A stretch of DNA of 64,000 nt from assembly GCA_002633025.1 (NCBI GenBank), contig NMRB01000804.1, forward strand, positions 1 through 64,000, in the 5' to 3' direction. The translations under genes were made by a program, and so were the position numbers. Below, in pieces: positions 54,290-64,000 of this stretch. Below the pieces are notes generated by a model, which was not told where the DNA came from, searched no databases, and worked only from the letters and a program-made list of their open reading frames with translations. Positions within the stretch are counted from its first letter, which is position 1, and each line of letters starts with the position of its first letter. The stretch is from Notospermus geniculatus. Taxonomy: Eukaryota > Nemertea > Pilidiophora > Heteronemertea > Lineidae.

Positions 54290-54470
54290 CGTTCTAGAAA
54301 GTAGAGAGGATGGTTTATTATGCGGCGGACACTCAGAAACAGAGAAACCTGTCTCTCGGTGTCTCCCCATTGTCACGTTGCGGCTTATCCGTCAGTCTTT
54401 TGTTGGGGGCATTGGCAAACGGGGGCAGTGAAAAATATCACACCGGACTTTACTGTGAGTGGGCTGAGCC
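54290..54470. mobile_element. Family N element
   Basis: Inverse of the outer parts of 7,905-8,175 without the nested insertion: GGACACTCAGAAACAGAG, CCATTGTCACGTTGCG, GGGGGCATTGGCAAACGGG, ATATCACACCGG. Confidence 0.65.
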
Positions 54471-55387
54471 TGAATAATGAGTGACGGATCTTTGAGGCTT
54501 GAAGCTACGGTATGTAAGGAGAAGCGGCGATAGGTTACCAGAGGAGGAGACAGTTAACTTTGAGTGTGAGGGAGGTGAAATGTGAGCGTCCATTGGGGGT
54601 TGACCTGGCACGCTTCGTGCGGAAACCCGACCCGTCCTGACACGGTTTATCCCGTTGATACTTCCCAAGTGGATGATATATATCCTGGAGTAGAAAATGT
54701 GGGCTAGTGTATTCACTTCTTGACAATCAATACCACGTCTCGTCTGCACACATCTTGGGCGACGAATCGAATTCGGTAACTGTGCTCTGGTACGTCTTGT
54801 CACGCTGTTTCCAAAGCTGAGACGTGAGTGAAGTTGGTTCCAGTCAGACCGCGTATCACGGCGGCCCGTTTTCTTGGATGCCCCAAGTGACGGTTAAATA
54901 GCCTGCTTATTCATGTTGTGCGCTATATCTTGCTCGTAATCTCCGTGTGAGATATTTGTCTAAATGTCTGGCGGCCGACAAGTGTTAGGGAGAAGCGGAG
55001 ACAGGCGGTAGTGTTCAACAGATTCTGGAAGTACTTCATTTGTCAATGAATTCTATTACGTGTTCATGACGTCATGATCGCGAATAATCTCGCGTAATGC
55101 ACGAGAGCGGATGGATCAAAATGGGGAACCGGTCTGTATCAGGTGGTGGTTTGGGAATATTTCTGCTTTGTGGACATTATGACGTCATTATCTCGTAGAA
55201 TCTCGCACCGATGAGAGCGTGAGGAGAGGAGCAATGCGGCAGAAGGTGTTTGGAGGTGGGACTGCGAGGATCATGCGTCCTGTCATGATTTAGTTCAACA
55301 ATTCGTGCGCCTGGTCAGAAATTTTGGATTTACTTCTTTTGACATTAGGAATTAACATCGCATCGATATTTGTCAACTTCTTTATAG

Positions 55388-55845
55388 AAAGCATTTTGAT
55401 TTTTGGACCTGACTTGATTCAAATGGCTAGATTTGCAAAATCTCGTCAAAACTCGCAAAGGCGTGACCCAGACGAGAGTGCGTCTTCAAGCCATGTGGAC
55501 AGCGCAGCCGTCGCCTGGGAGAGGAGCTTACCACCCACGTCTCAGACGAGGCCCTCGCGTCCTACTGAGCTCGGAATCATAAAAGTCACGAACTCTCGTG
55601 AAAACTCGCAAATACGAGATCAGGGCGACTCTACCGTTTCGTCGAGGGACAGCGTCCACACGCAGGGAGAGAGGGGGACGAAGCCGGTGACAAGACCTCC
55701 GCAGTCAGGAGCTCAAGGACCAGGTACCGTCTTCCTGAGCCCCAGTCGGGACTACCCACGATGGATCGTTGAGATGCAGGGGTTGAGGTCTGCAGCTGCT
55801 GCCAGATTAAAATGTGCTGTTCTAATGGTGTTTGGATCCAGGAGG
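55388..55845 (+). CDS. Candidate internal exon, serine/arginine-rich
   Basis: Bounded by an acceptor-like TTTGTCAACTTCTTTATAG and a donor-like GGAGG|GTAGGT. The frame gives ESILIFGPDLIQMARFAKSR, then a low-complexity, probably disordered S/R/T/P-rich stretch (SQRRDPDESASSS; VTRPPQSGAQGPG), then IVEMQGLRSAAAARL. The copy at 61,650-62,110 keeps the frame, with one 3-bp insertion. However, every substitution I can see between copies changes an amino acid, so purifying selection is not evident. Protein unknown. Confidence 0.3.
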
Positions 55846-56225
55846 GTAGGTTTATGAATAAATTAAATAAAAAAATATTTATTTACTTTAGTTCGCTTCT
55901 TTCTGCTTGCCTTCTCTTGTTTTTTGAAATGACGCCATTTTGTCGCTTGGTCCTCAGGGGGTTACATGACGGCCGTGCCAGAAACAAACGTCCCTCCGAG
56001 GTGGATTTCCTCCGAGGTTGCTCTCCCAAAGGCCATTTTAGACCTTCTGGCATAAGGACACTGTAAACGTCATGTGTCAGTTACCCAGATGCATCCATTC
56101 CATGAGTACATGTATTTTTTAGAAAGGAGCGAAAAAACATTTCAATTGATCGAAATTTTTCAAAAATACTTTAATTTTAGTGTTTGGTTATGGTGTACTG
56201 GTAGGGCCATTTCTCAGTTATCCCC

Positions 56226-56287
56226 AACCTCTTCCCCAGGGGTATAGTTCGCTCAGACAACCTCGGACCCCTGGGAACGAGGTTGAG
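56226..56287. other. Hairpin CAACCTC...GAGGTTG
   Basis: CAACCTCTTCCCCAGGGGT pairs with ACCCCTGGGAACGAGGTTG. A counterpart lies at about 62,479-62,541. AACCTCGTTCCC at 7,321 may be a relic of the same family. Confidence 0.6.
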
Positions 56288-56589
56288 TGATCCCTGGACG
56301 ATCGTTTNAGGAGGGGGGGGGTACATTACATGACAGCCGTGCCAGACAATATGATGGTCGACCCCCGAGGTTACAATACGTTCGTTAGAGGCAGACGTGT
56401 TTGTTCAGGTGATTACCAACGATTTATTTGTGAGTTATAGCCTGTCCTGGACCCTGGCCAACATGGTACTGCGGTAATCCATATACATGTATACTGCAAT
56501 GTCTTGTCATCAAGCTCGACCGTTCACAAAAATTTCGTGTCCGAAACCAAGTCTCAATTTTTGGCGCATGGATACGTAAAGCAAACGAG

Positions 56590-56895
56590 TACGCAACTAT
56601 GGCTGGTGAGCAACCGTATACGCAACTGCGGCTAGTGTACAATAGAATACGAACTGCGGCTGGTGAGGCAGTGCGTACGCAACTGCGGCTGGCGAGCAAC
56701 TGTATACACAACTGCGGCTAGTGCAACCGAATACGGAACTGCGGCTGGTGAACAACAAAAAAACTCAACTGTGGCTGGGGTGTGCAACCGTGTACGCAAC
56801 TGCGGATAGCGTGTGCAACCGTATACACAGCTGCCTACCTGTGCAAGCGAATACGCAGCCGCGGCCGGTGCACAACAAAATACGCAACTGCGGCT
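56590..56895. repeat. GCGGCTGGTG minisatellite
   Basis: About ten degenerate units of 25-35 bp with CGCAACTGCGGCTGGTG and GCAACCGTATA. Minus-strand ORFs rich in SCVYGCSPAAVAYS are translations of the array. Confidence 0.92.
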
Positions 56896-57309
56896 GGCGA
56901 TGACTGATGTTTCTGTTTCTGTATCGAACGTAGACCAATAAACAGAAGCAAATAACGGTGAACGTGGCCAGAATTGGTATGAGTCGGAGCCGGCGCTCAA
57001 TTACAGAACATAGCCTCAGGGATCTCTTCAAATGGATTTTAACAAGAGTTTATATTGTAATCACGTCCGACGGGGATCGATGCCGGCCACGGGTTGGAGT
57101 ACGGCCAGTAGGCCACGCTCCGCGGTGTCTAATATCTTGGTCCTGTGCCCGGGGCGATATTGATACTTATTCTTGGAGGAGAGGCAGACAAGACCACTCG
57201 CCGGGGAAAGATGTCCGCTAAGCCCCAAAGACTTAGTGGATACCATGTTCTCGGACTTTTTCTGGCCATACAACGCGATGTGTGTGTGACGTCAGCAGAT
57301 CACAATATA

Positions 57310-57525
57310 CTGTGGTCGCGGAGTTATGCCGGACTGGGGGCGGTCAGGCCTAGCCGTACTTTTAAGGAAGGTATGGCCCAAACAAAAATGATTTGGTATC
57401 GGGGCATGTCTCAGGATCATTCATATCCGCCCACACCACAATTTCAGTCCACAGGCCCAACCCCAAATTCCTCAGAACCAATGGGTGGATATGGAGTCGA
57501 ATCCGGGATAATTCCGAGACCACAG
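57310..57525. other. Segment present only in first copy of duplication 6
   Basis: After GACGTCAGCAGATC the first copy has about 215 bp ending ACCACAGTATAG, where the second copy goes almost directly to TATAGCAGAAGCACTAAC. No terminal inverted repeat was seen, so a deletion in copy 2 is as likely as an insertion here. Confidence 0.8.
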
Positions 57526-58197
57526 TATAGCACAAGCACTAACAATGAGGAGCGTGCACATGTACAGAGACGAAATTGGCCTTCCCGGCCCAGTTCTCTA
57601 CTGAGGCCTGCAGTCTGATATCCAGCCAGATGGAAGTAACGCGACTCAGTCGCCTTGACTTTTAAAAAAATCAAAAACAGGCAGTAAGCCCCCTTTAGTT
57701 TTCTGACTATTCTGATCTTTTACGGCGAAGGCAGTCCGCAGTCTGTCACAAGGAACGAGAGCTGAGAACACTGGACAAACTGGTACTTATTCTAAGATGT
57801 GACGTGTTAACGACCTATTTCCCCAACAGCCGACAGTTCTCGGCCCTGCCGGCCCCGGTGCCCCGAATGCATGGCCACGGACACCATCTCAGAGATTAAC
57901 CAACAACAGACAATTTTCTCCCATCATGCTTTACGAAATCTGATCATTTCCCACGAGGCGAATCCCGCAGCGAAAATACCATTTTTACGTGTTATATTCA
58001 TCTCAGCGAGGCATATTGGCCATTAGGGTGGATTTGGGGCATTTGGTGCGGGATTGATCTGATGACTGCGGGATTACTCTGACGTTTGCTTTCTGCGTTT
58101 TGCCCGTTTGTTTACAATCCGTTCATTTGTCAATGTCTGTTTAAACCTCGTGGGATTTCCCGCCAACAAACAAGCTGTTTTCACAGGCGTCATAAAT

Positions 58198-58310
58198 CTG
58201 GGAACGAGAGTTACTCTGAAATGGGGCGAGGTTGATAAGCAGTAATTTAACAACAATGTCAATAGAGGTCTCCCTTAACGCATGATAGGGAACACAGTGC
58301 CCCTTTAAGG
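58198..58310. mobile_element. Family K fragment K4
   Basis: GAACGAGAGTTACTCTGAAA, GGTTGATAAGCAGTAATTTA and ACACAGTGCCCCTTTAAGG: right half of family K. Confidence 0.75.
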
Positions 58311-58474
58311 GTATACGGACGGGGAGTACCATCAATTTCTGTCCAGTGTCCATGTCGTAATAGGCCCCGAGAGGAAGCTGATGTTTTGGACATTCCTGTC
58401 AACTTCAGCAGCATCAGAGGCTGGTTCAGAAGACCGACTTTCAACTCCATCTCCGCCGGGACCTGTTCCGCCAT
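58259..58474 (-). CDS. Candidate first exon opening MAEQVPAEME
   Basis: The minus-strand ATG at 58,474 sits in TATCCATGGCGG, a good animal start context. It opens MAEQVPAEMELKVGLL and continues LMLLKLTGMSKTSA with protein-like composition before running into family K at about 58,310. Upstream (58,475-58,560) is the hammerhead-like Penelope-type sequence. No donor site stands out and no family is recognised, so chance or retroelement coding remain possible. Confidence 0.2.
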   Translation of the reverse strand: MAEQVPAEMELKVGLLNQPLMLLKLTGMSKTSASSRGLLRHGHWTEIDGTPRPYTLKGALCSLSCVKGDLY

Positions 58475-58516
58475 GGATATTGATAGAAAAAATAACTTGT
58501 CTCCGAATTTTGCAAA

Positions 58517-58545
58517 TTTTCGACGCCAACCGGGGTCTTCCTCAG
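58517..58545 (-). ncRNA. Hammerhead-like core, second CTGAGGA copy
   Basis: Minus strand: CTGAGGA, A, GACCCC-GGTT-GGCGTC (one mismatch in the stem), GAAAA, then TTTGCAAAATTCGGAGAC. Downstream sequence matches that after 17,383 (TTTGCGAAATATTTGGAGAC), showing a shared retroelement end. Confidence 0.45.
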
Positions 58546-58559
58546 GCACAAGACCCCGG

Positions 58560-59539
58560 ACGCCATGGATATTGGGTATGGGATTGAAATTGATGTCACT
58601 CTGTAGGTGTACCCTTCGACAGTGTACAGCAGGATGCCACACACGCATTTTCTATCTGCAGACAGACTTCGCGCGCAGAAAACAGAACAGACAGTTGTGT
58701 AGAGTAGTTCTTTGTATGAACCTCAGATGGCGTGGCGAGCGGCGTCGGCGTTTGTTGTTCATACTGGTGCTGCTGTCTTCAAACGCAGTGAGGAACTACA
58801 GAACGGAATGCTTCGGCTGAACACTCGTCGATCATCAGAGAGCCTGTGGAACTCACCGCGGCGTGGCGCTGCGAGTGCAAAGATGATGCTATTCCGAGTG
58901 CTGGAACATGCATGTGTTTTGGGTCTCATGTTTTGGTGCCCAGGTCGTGTCATCATGCCTTGAGCACGTGACGGCGCCATAGACGACTCGTAACTTGCCT
59001 TCGATCGGACAGTAGGCCTATCGCGGTGGTTTGGCACACAAGCGCACTGCTCTATCAACTGAGCTAGGCCAGTCCCAAGGTCAGACTCCTTCAGCCAACA
59101 CAGCCAACATCTGGTCAAAGAATAGGCCAACCTTCGATTTCGTGGTTTCACAACGTAACTTCAACAATGTCCGCCATTGCTGATGTCGACATCATGACGC
59201 AAAGCCGGAGGCAAAATGCATTGTTGACGTCGTCCTATGACGTAAAGCTGGCTGGCAAAACATGCAACGCAACAGAACGATGTCGCGGCGTTGTGAAAAT
59301 TCTGTAACAGTCGACGTAAAGGCCGACAAACCCTAGAAAAATCTTCGCACAAGCGTGGAGACTGCGTCAATCGCTGTCTGGAGTGTGTCGTTTTGCAGTT
59401 TTATATCAAATTTGATCCATCACTTGTGGTTGACTTGATACCGTTTTGCTGACGTCAGAGTCACGTGACCGTCTCCTTGATGTTGATTAGGTTCGTTAGA
59501 AGCAGACGACGAGCTCCTTCTGTGAGATCTTATTTAATC
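58560..59539. other. Unrecognised stretch between duplication 6 copies
   Basis: Contains several short ORFs and a tRNA-like relic. May belong to the duplicated unit if copy 2 continues beyond the window. Confidence 0.35.
59030..59085 (-). other. 5' half of a tRNA-like sequence
   Basis: CCTAGCTCAGTTGATAGAGC on the minus strand is a good D-arm/A box. No T-arm or B box follows at the right distance, so it is a tRNA-derived relic. Confidence 0.4.
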
Positions 59540-59690
59540 ATCATCAGAGGAGAATTAACCAATCTCGCTGCCGTGTTCTCGCGATATTATACGTTAGTAA
59601 TGACTCCGATCATCTGCATATCACGAATTAGGGTAAAATACGTTCTCTACGTTGATTGGTGGAAAATTGACAGAATCGGTGGTGAAGAAT

Positions 59691-59871
59691 GAGCGTGTAG
59701 GTTCTCAATGGGGACCTTGCCCACTGACATCCCGGTCCTGATCCATTTCTCGCACAAAAGGCGTTCATTGTATAGGACCTGGTTTCGGTGTGCTGCCCTC
59801 TATCGAGCTAGGATCCCCAACAATGATTGCTCATTGAGAGCCAACTCCCAGGAGAAAACGCTCACGTTCTC
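59691..59871. mobile_element. MITE-like family D (copy 2)
   Basis: Counterpart of 53,431-53,625 with small deletions. Confidence 0.65.
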
Positions 59872-60362
59872 TTCGCACTTTGCAAGTCAAACAATCAGAG
59901 AAATTATTCATTATTTTGTCATTTTGTTTGAAGTCCTCGCGGCTCTTCTCTCCAACAATGGCAGACTTGGATAGGTTTTCGAGTATACCGCTAACCCGAC
60001 CGCCCCTTGTCGACCACTCCTGATAATTGTAAGAAAACAGAGGCAAATTTGTATGTATAGGGAAAGAGGGCTTACATCTTGAAGAGAACTAAATATCGAT
60101 CAGATGTTTTGCGGCGAAACTACGGCACTTCTAGAATTTCATCTGAAAGGAAGTAGACTTTCCGAAGTTTTTTTTGTCGGTTGAGTAGCAGCCTCGTGGA
60201 CAATGGTTTATTTGTCGGCGCGGGTCCTGAGCCCATCCAGCACGGGCAGTTTGGATACGTCGTGCTAACTTCTCGGCCGTACAGGAAATACATGTATCTG
60301 GTAAAGGCATAAGCCGTAGCGAAACCAAACGGTGAGTTTCCAACGGAGAAACCGCATACCTT

Positions 60363-60532
60363 TTTACCCCGACAGGCGGCGCTGCGAGCGGTTGTACCGA
60401 AGACGTCAAAAACAGAGCGAAGCAACGTAATGACGTCGCGTCACGACGTCCTTGACGCAGTGCAACACGGACGAGACGTCGAAAAATGGTATACATGTAC
60501 AACCGCTCACAGCGCCCCCTAGTGGCGGTAGT
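60363..60532 (+). mobile_element. MITE-like family A (A10 counterpart)
   Basis: As 54,103-54,272; right end ACAACCGCTCACAGCGCCCC. Confidence 0.92.
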
Positions 60533-60549
60533 CCTCATTCAGAGCCAGC

Positions 60550-60720
60550 TCGTTCTAGAAAGTAGAGTGGATGGTTTATTATGTGGCGGACACTCAAAAA
60601 CAGAGAAACCTGTCTCGGTGTCTCCCCATTGTCACGTTGCGGCTTATCCCGCCAGTCTTTTGTGGGGGGCATTGGCAAACGGGGGCAGTGAAAAATATTA
60701 CACCGGACTTTACTGTGAGT
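60550..60720. mobile_element. Family N element (copy 2)
   Basis: Counterpart of 54,290-54,470; ends ATATTACACCGG, restoring the GGTGTAATAT end seen at about 92. Confidence 0.65.
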
Positions 60721-61649
60721 GGGCTGAGCCTGAATAATGAGTGACGGATCTTTGAGGCTTGAAGCTACGGTATGTAAGGAGAAGCGATAGGTTACTAGAG
60801 GACGAGACAGTTAACTTTGAGTGTGAGGGAGGTGAAATGTGACCGTCCAGTGGGGTTGACCTGGCACGGTTCGTGCGGAAACCCGACCCGTCCTGACACG
60901 GTTTATCCCGTTGATACTTCCCAAGTGGATGATACATATCCTGGAGTAGAAAATGTGGGCTAGTGTATTCACTTCTTAGCAATCAATACCACGTCTCGTC
61001 TGCACACATCTTGGGCGACGAATCGAATTCGGTAACTGTGCTCTGGTACGTCTTGTGACGCTGTTTCCAAAGCTGAGACGTGAGTGAAGTTGGTTCCAGT
61101 CAGGCCGCGTATCACGGCGGCCCGTTTTCTTGGACGCCCCCCAAGTGACGGTTAAATAGCCTGCTTATTCATGTTGTGTGGTATATCTTGCTCGTAATCT
61201 CCGTGTGAGATATTTGTCTAAATGTCTGGCGGCCGACAAGTGTTTGGGAGAAGCGGAGACAGGCGGTAGTGTTCAACAGATTCTGGAAGTACTTCATTTG
61301 TCAATGAATTCTATTACGTGTTCATGACGTCATGATCTCGAATAATCTCGCGTAATGCACGAGAGCGGATGGATCAAAATGGGGAACCGGTCTGTATCAG
61401 GTGGTGGTTTGGGAATATTTCTGCTTTGTGGACACTATGACATCATTATCTCGTAGAATCTCGCACCGATGAGAGCGTGAGGAGAGGAGCAATGCGGCAG
61501 AAGGTGTTTGGAGGTGGGACTGCGAGGATCATGCGTCCTGTCATGATTTAGTTGAACAATTCGTGCGCCTGGTCGGAAATTTTGGATTTACTTCTTTTGA
61601 CATTAGGAATTAACATCGCATCGATATGAATTTGTCAACTTCTTTATAG

Positions 61650-62110
61650 AAAGCATTTTGATTTTTGGACCTGACTTGACTCAAATGGCTAGATTTGCAA
61701 AATCTCGTCAAAACTCGCAAAGGCGTGACCCAGACGAGAGTGCGTCTTCAAGCCATGTGGACAGGGCAGCCGTCTCCTGCTGGGAGAGGAGCTTACCACC
61801 CACGTCTCAGACGAGGCCCTCGCGTCCTACTGAGCTCGGAATCATAAAAGTCACGAACTCTCGTGAAAACTCGCAAATACGAGATCAGGGCGACTCTACC
61901 GGTTCGTCGAGGGACAGCGTCCACAGGCAGGGAGAGAGGGGGACGAAGCCGGTGACAAGACCTCCGCAGTCAGGAGCTCAAGGACCAGGTACCGTCTTCC
62001 TGAGCCCCAGTCGGGAGTACCCACGATGGATCGTTGAGATGCAGGGGTTGAGGTCTGCAGCTGCTGCCAGATTAAAATGTGCTGTTCTAATGGTGTTTGG
62101 ATCCAGGAGG
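61650..62110 (+). CDS. Candidate internal exon (copy 2)
   Basis: Counterpart of 55,388-55,845, with the same acceptor-like and donor-like borders. The 4-bp insertion just upstream (GATATGAATTTG against GATATTTG) falls outside the proposed exon, while the inside indel is 3 bp, a pattern that suits an exon boundary. Confidence 0.3.
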
Positions 62111-62875
62111 GTAGGTTTATGAATAAATTAAATAAAAGAATATTTATTTACTTTAGTTCGCTTCTTTCTGCTTGCCTTCTCTTGTTTTTTGAAATGACGC
62201 CATTTTGTCGCTTGGTCCTCGGGGGGTTGCATGACGGCCGTGCCAGAAACAAACGTCCCTCCGTGGTTGCTCTCCCTATGTTCCTTATAGACCTTCTGGC
62301 ATAAGGACACTATAAACGTCATGTGTCAGTTACCCAGGTGCGGCCATTCCATGAGTACATGTATTTTTTAGAAAGGAGCGAAAACATATTTCAATTGATC
62401 GAAATTTTTCAAAAATTCATGTACTTTAATTTTAGTGTTTGGTTATGGTGTACTGGTAGGGCCCTATCTCAGTTATCCCCAACCTCGCCCCCAGGGGTAT
62501 AGTTCGCTCAGACAACCTCGGACCCCTGGGAACGAGGTTGAGTGATCCCTGGAGGATCGTTGAGGGTACAATCATGTCCATGTACCTCTCCTCCTGAGGA
62601 GGGGGGGGGGGTTACATTACATGGCAGCCGTGCCAGACGATATGATGGTCGACCCCTGCGGTTACAATACGTTCGTTAGAGGCAGACGTGTTTGTTCAGG
62701 TGATTACCAACGATTTATTTGTGAGTTATAGCCTGTCCTGGACCCTGGCCAACATGGTACTGCGGTAATCCATCATATAATGGAATTTCTTGTTATCAAG
62801 CTCGACCGTTCACAAAAATTTCGTGTCCGAAACCAGGTCTCAATTTTTGGCGCATGGATACGTAAAGCAAACGAG

Positions 62876-63186
62876 TACGCAACTATGGCTGGTGAGCAAC
62901 CGTATACGCAACTGCGGCTGGTGTACAATAGAATACGAACTGCGGCTGGTGAGGCATTGCGTACGCAACTGCGGCTGGCGAGCAACTGTATACACAACTG
63001 CGGCTAGTTTGTGCAACCGAACACGGAACTGCGGCTGGTGAGCAACAAAAACTCAACTGTGGCTGGGGTGTGCAACCGTATAAGCAACTGCGGATAGCGT
63101 GTGCAACCGTATACACAGCTGCGGCTACCTGTGCAAGCGAATACGTAACTGCGGCCGGTGCACAACAAAATACGCAACTGCGGCTA
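62876..63186. repeat. GCGGCTGGTG minisatellite (copy 2)
   Basis: Counterpart of 56,590-56,895, similar unit number with several unit-level substitutions. Confidence 0.92.
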
Positions 63187-64000
63187 GCGATGACTGATGT
63201 TTCTGTTTCTGTATCGAACGTAGACCAATAAACAGAAGCAAATAACGGTGAACGTGGCCAGAATTGGTATGAGTCGGAGCCGGCGCTCAATTACAGAACA
63301 TGGCCTGAGGGATCGCTTCAAATGGATTTTAACAAGAGTTTATATTGTAATCACGTCCGAGGGGGGTCGATGCCGGCCACGGGTTGGAGCACGGCCAGTA
63401 GGCCACGCTCCGCGGTGTCTAATATCTTGGTCCTGTGCCCGGGGCGATATTGATACTTATTCTTGGAGGAGAGGCAGACTAGACCACTCGTCGGGGGAAG
63501 ATGTCCGCTAAGCCCCAAAGACTTAGTGGATACCATGTTCTCGGACTTTTTCTGGCCATACAACGCGCTGTGTGACGTCAGCAGATCGCAATTTATAGCA
63601 GAAGCACTAACAATGAGGAGTGCACATGTACAGAGACGAAATTGGCCTTCCCGGCCCAGTTCTCTACTGAGGCCTGCAGTCTGATATCCAGCCAGATGGA
63701 AGTCACGTGACCCAGTCGCCTTGACTTTTTAAAACATCAAAAACACGCAGTAAGCCCCCTTTAGTTTTCTGACTCTTCTGATCTTTTACGACGAAGGCAG
63801 TCCGCAGTCTGTCAAGGAAACGAGAGTTGAGAACACTGGCCAAACTGGTACTTATTCTAAGATATGACGTGTTAACGACCTATTTCCCCAACAGCCGACA
63901 GTTCTCGGCCCTGCCGGCCCCGGTGCCCCGAATGCATGGCCACGGACACCATCTCAGAGAATGCATGGCCACGGACACCATCTCAGAGATTAGCCAACAA

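Larger units (their letters stand above)
53281..57905. repeat. Duplication 6, first copy
   Basis: Begins ATCATCAGAGGAGAATTAAC and is repeated from 59,540 to the window end. It contains family D2, A10, N, the exon-like segment and the GCGGCTGGTG minisatellite. About 215 bp (57,310-57,525) are absent from the second copy. The true end may lie beyond 57,905. Confidence 0.93.
59540..64000. repeat. Duplication 6, second copy (continues past window)
   Basis: Repeat of 53,281-57,905, offset about 6.26 kb at the start. The last bases contain a fresh 29-bp tandem duplication (ATGCATGGCCACGGACACCA and on) not found in copy 1. Confidence 0.93.

Noticed and set aside
56424-57031. Minus-strand ORFs rich in SCVYGCSPAAV motifs (and 62,773-63,290)
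   Set aside because: They are translations of the GCGGCTGGTG minisatellite; repeats give open frames by periodicity.
58386-58820. 144-codon plus ORF
   Set aside because: Antisense to the better MAEQ-type frame and to the hammerhead-like segment; no features.
59030-59085. tRNA gene (minus)
   Set aside because: Only the D-arm half is preserved; no T-arm.

Overview
The window looks like nuclear DNA of an invertebrate animal, very probably marine and highly heterozygous. The evidence is many dispersed non-autonomous transposons, tRNA-derived SINEs, numerous minisatellites, short ORFs with no recognisable intronless host gene, and near-identical blocks differing by a few percent plus small indels. 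ACATGTACATGTA-type microsatellites and AGGCCTA-rich DNA recall lancelet or sea-urchin genomes, but I cannot fix the phylum. No bacterial-style operon, rRNA, functional tRNA or CRISPR is visible. Layout: six direct duplications dominate. They are 433-1,280/1,282-2,131; 3,237-4,363/4,365-5,502; 10,782-12,296/12,298-13,794; 15,007-16,032/16,216-17,252; 27,976-38,253/41,275-51,686 (about 10.3 kb, 3.0 kb spacer); and 53,281-57,905/59,540-64,000 (the second copy runs off the window). In three pairs an N lies exactly at the start of the second copy, and both copies of the 10.3-kb pair start at or close to Ns, so at least some are probably two haplotypes laid side by side by the assembler. The pairs then act as a natural allele comparison: they expose minisatellite copy-number differences, MITE presence/absence and palindrome arm loss. 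Between and inside the duplications lie at least a dozen inverted-repeat (MITE-like) families, called A to N here. Family A (ends with AGCGGTTGTAC / GTACAACCGCT) recurs about 13 times. Family B carries several TGACGTCA, TCACGTGA and AAGATGGCGGC motifs per copy. Three hammerhead-ribozyme-like cores mark probable Penelope-like retroelement remains. The most unusual region is 25.35-27.05 kb: AT-rich, intronless and plainly once protein-coding, with two adjacent broken genes. The first encodes a basic then helical, coiled-coil-like small protein whose shifted-frame tail contains a PSAP/PPNY pair typical of viral late-domain motifs. The second is a roughly 357-codon beta-rich protein interrupted by one frameshift and two stops, with an in-frame 30-codon internal duplication. 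I read it as a decayed virus-like or large-DNA-transposon-borne cassette of a family I cannot name securely. Host coding content is doubtful: a few exon-like segments (7,046-7,135; 55,388-55,845 and its copy; 58,259-58,474 minus) are listed with low confidence.
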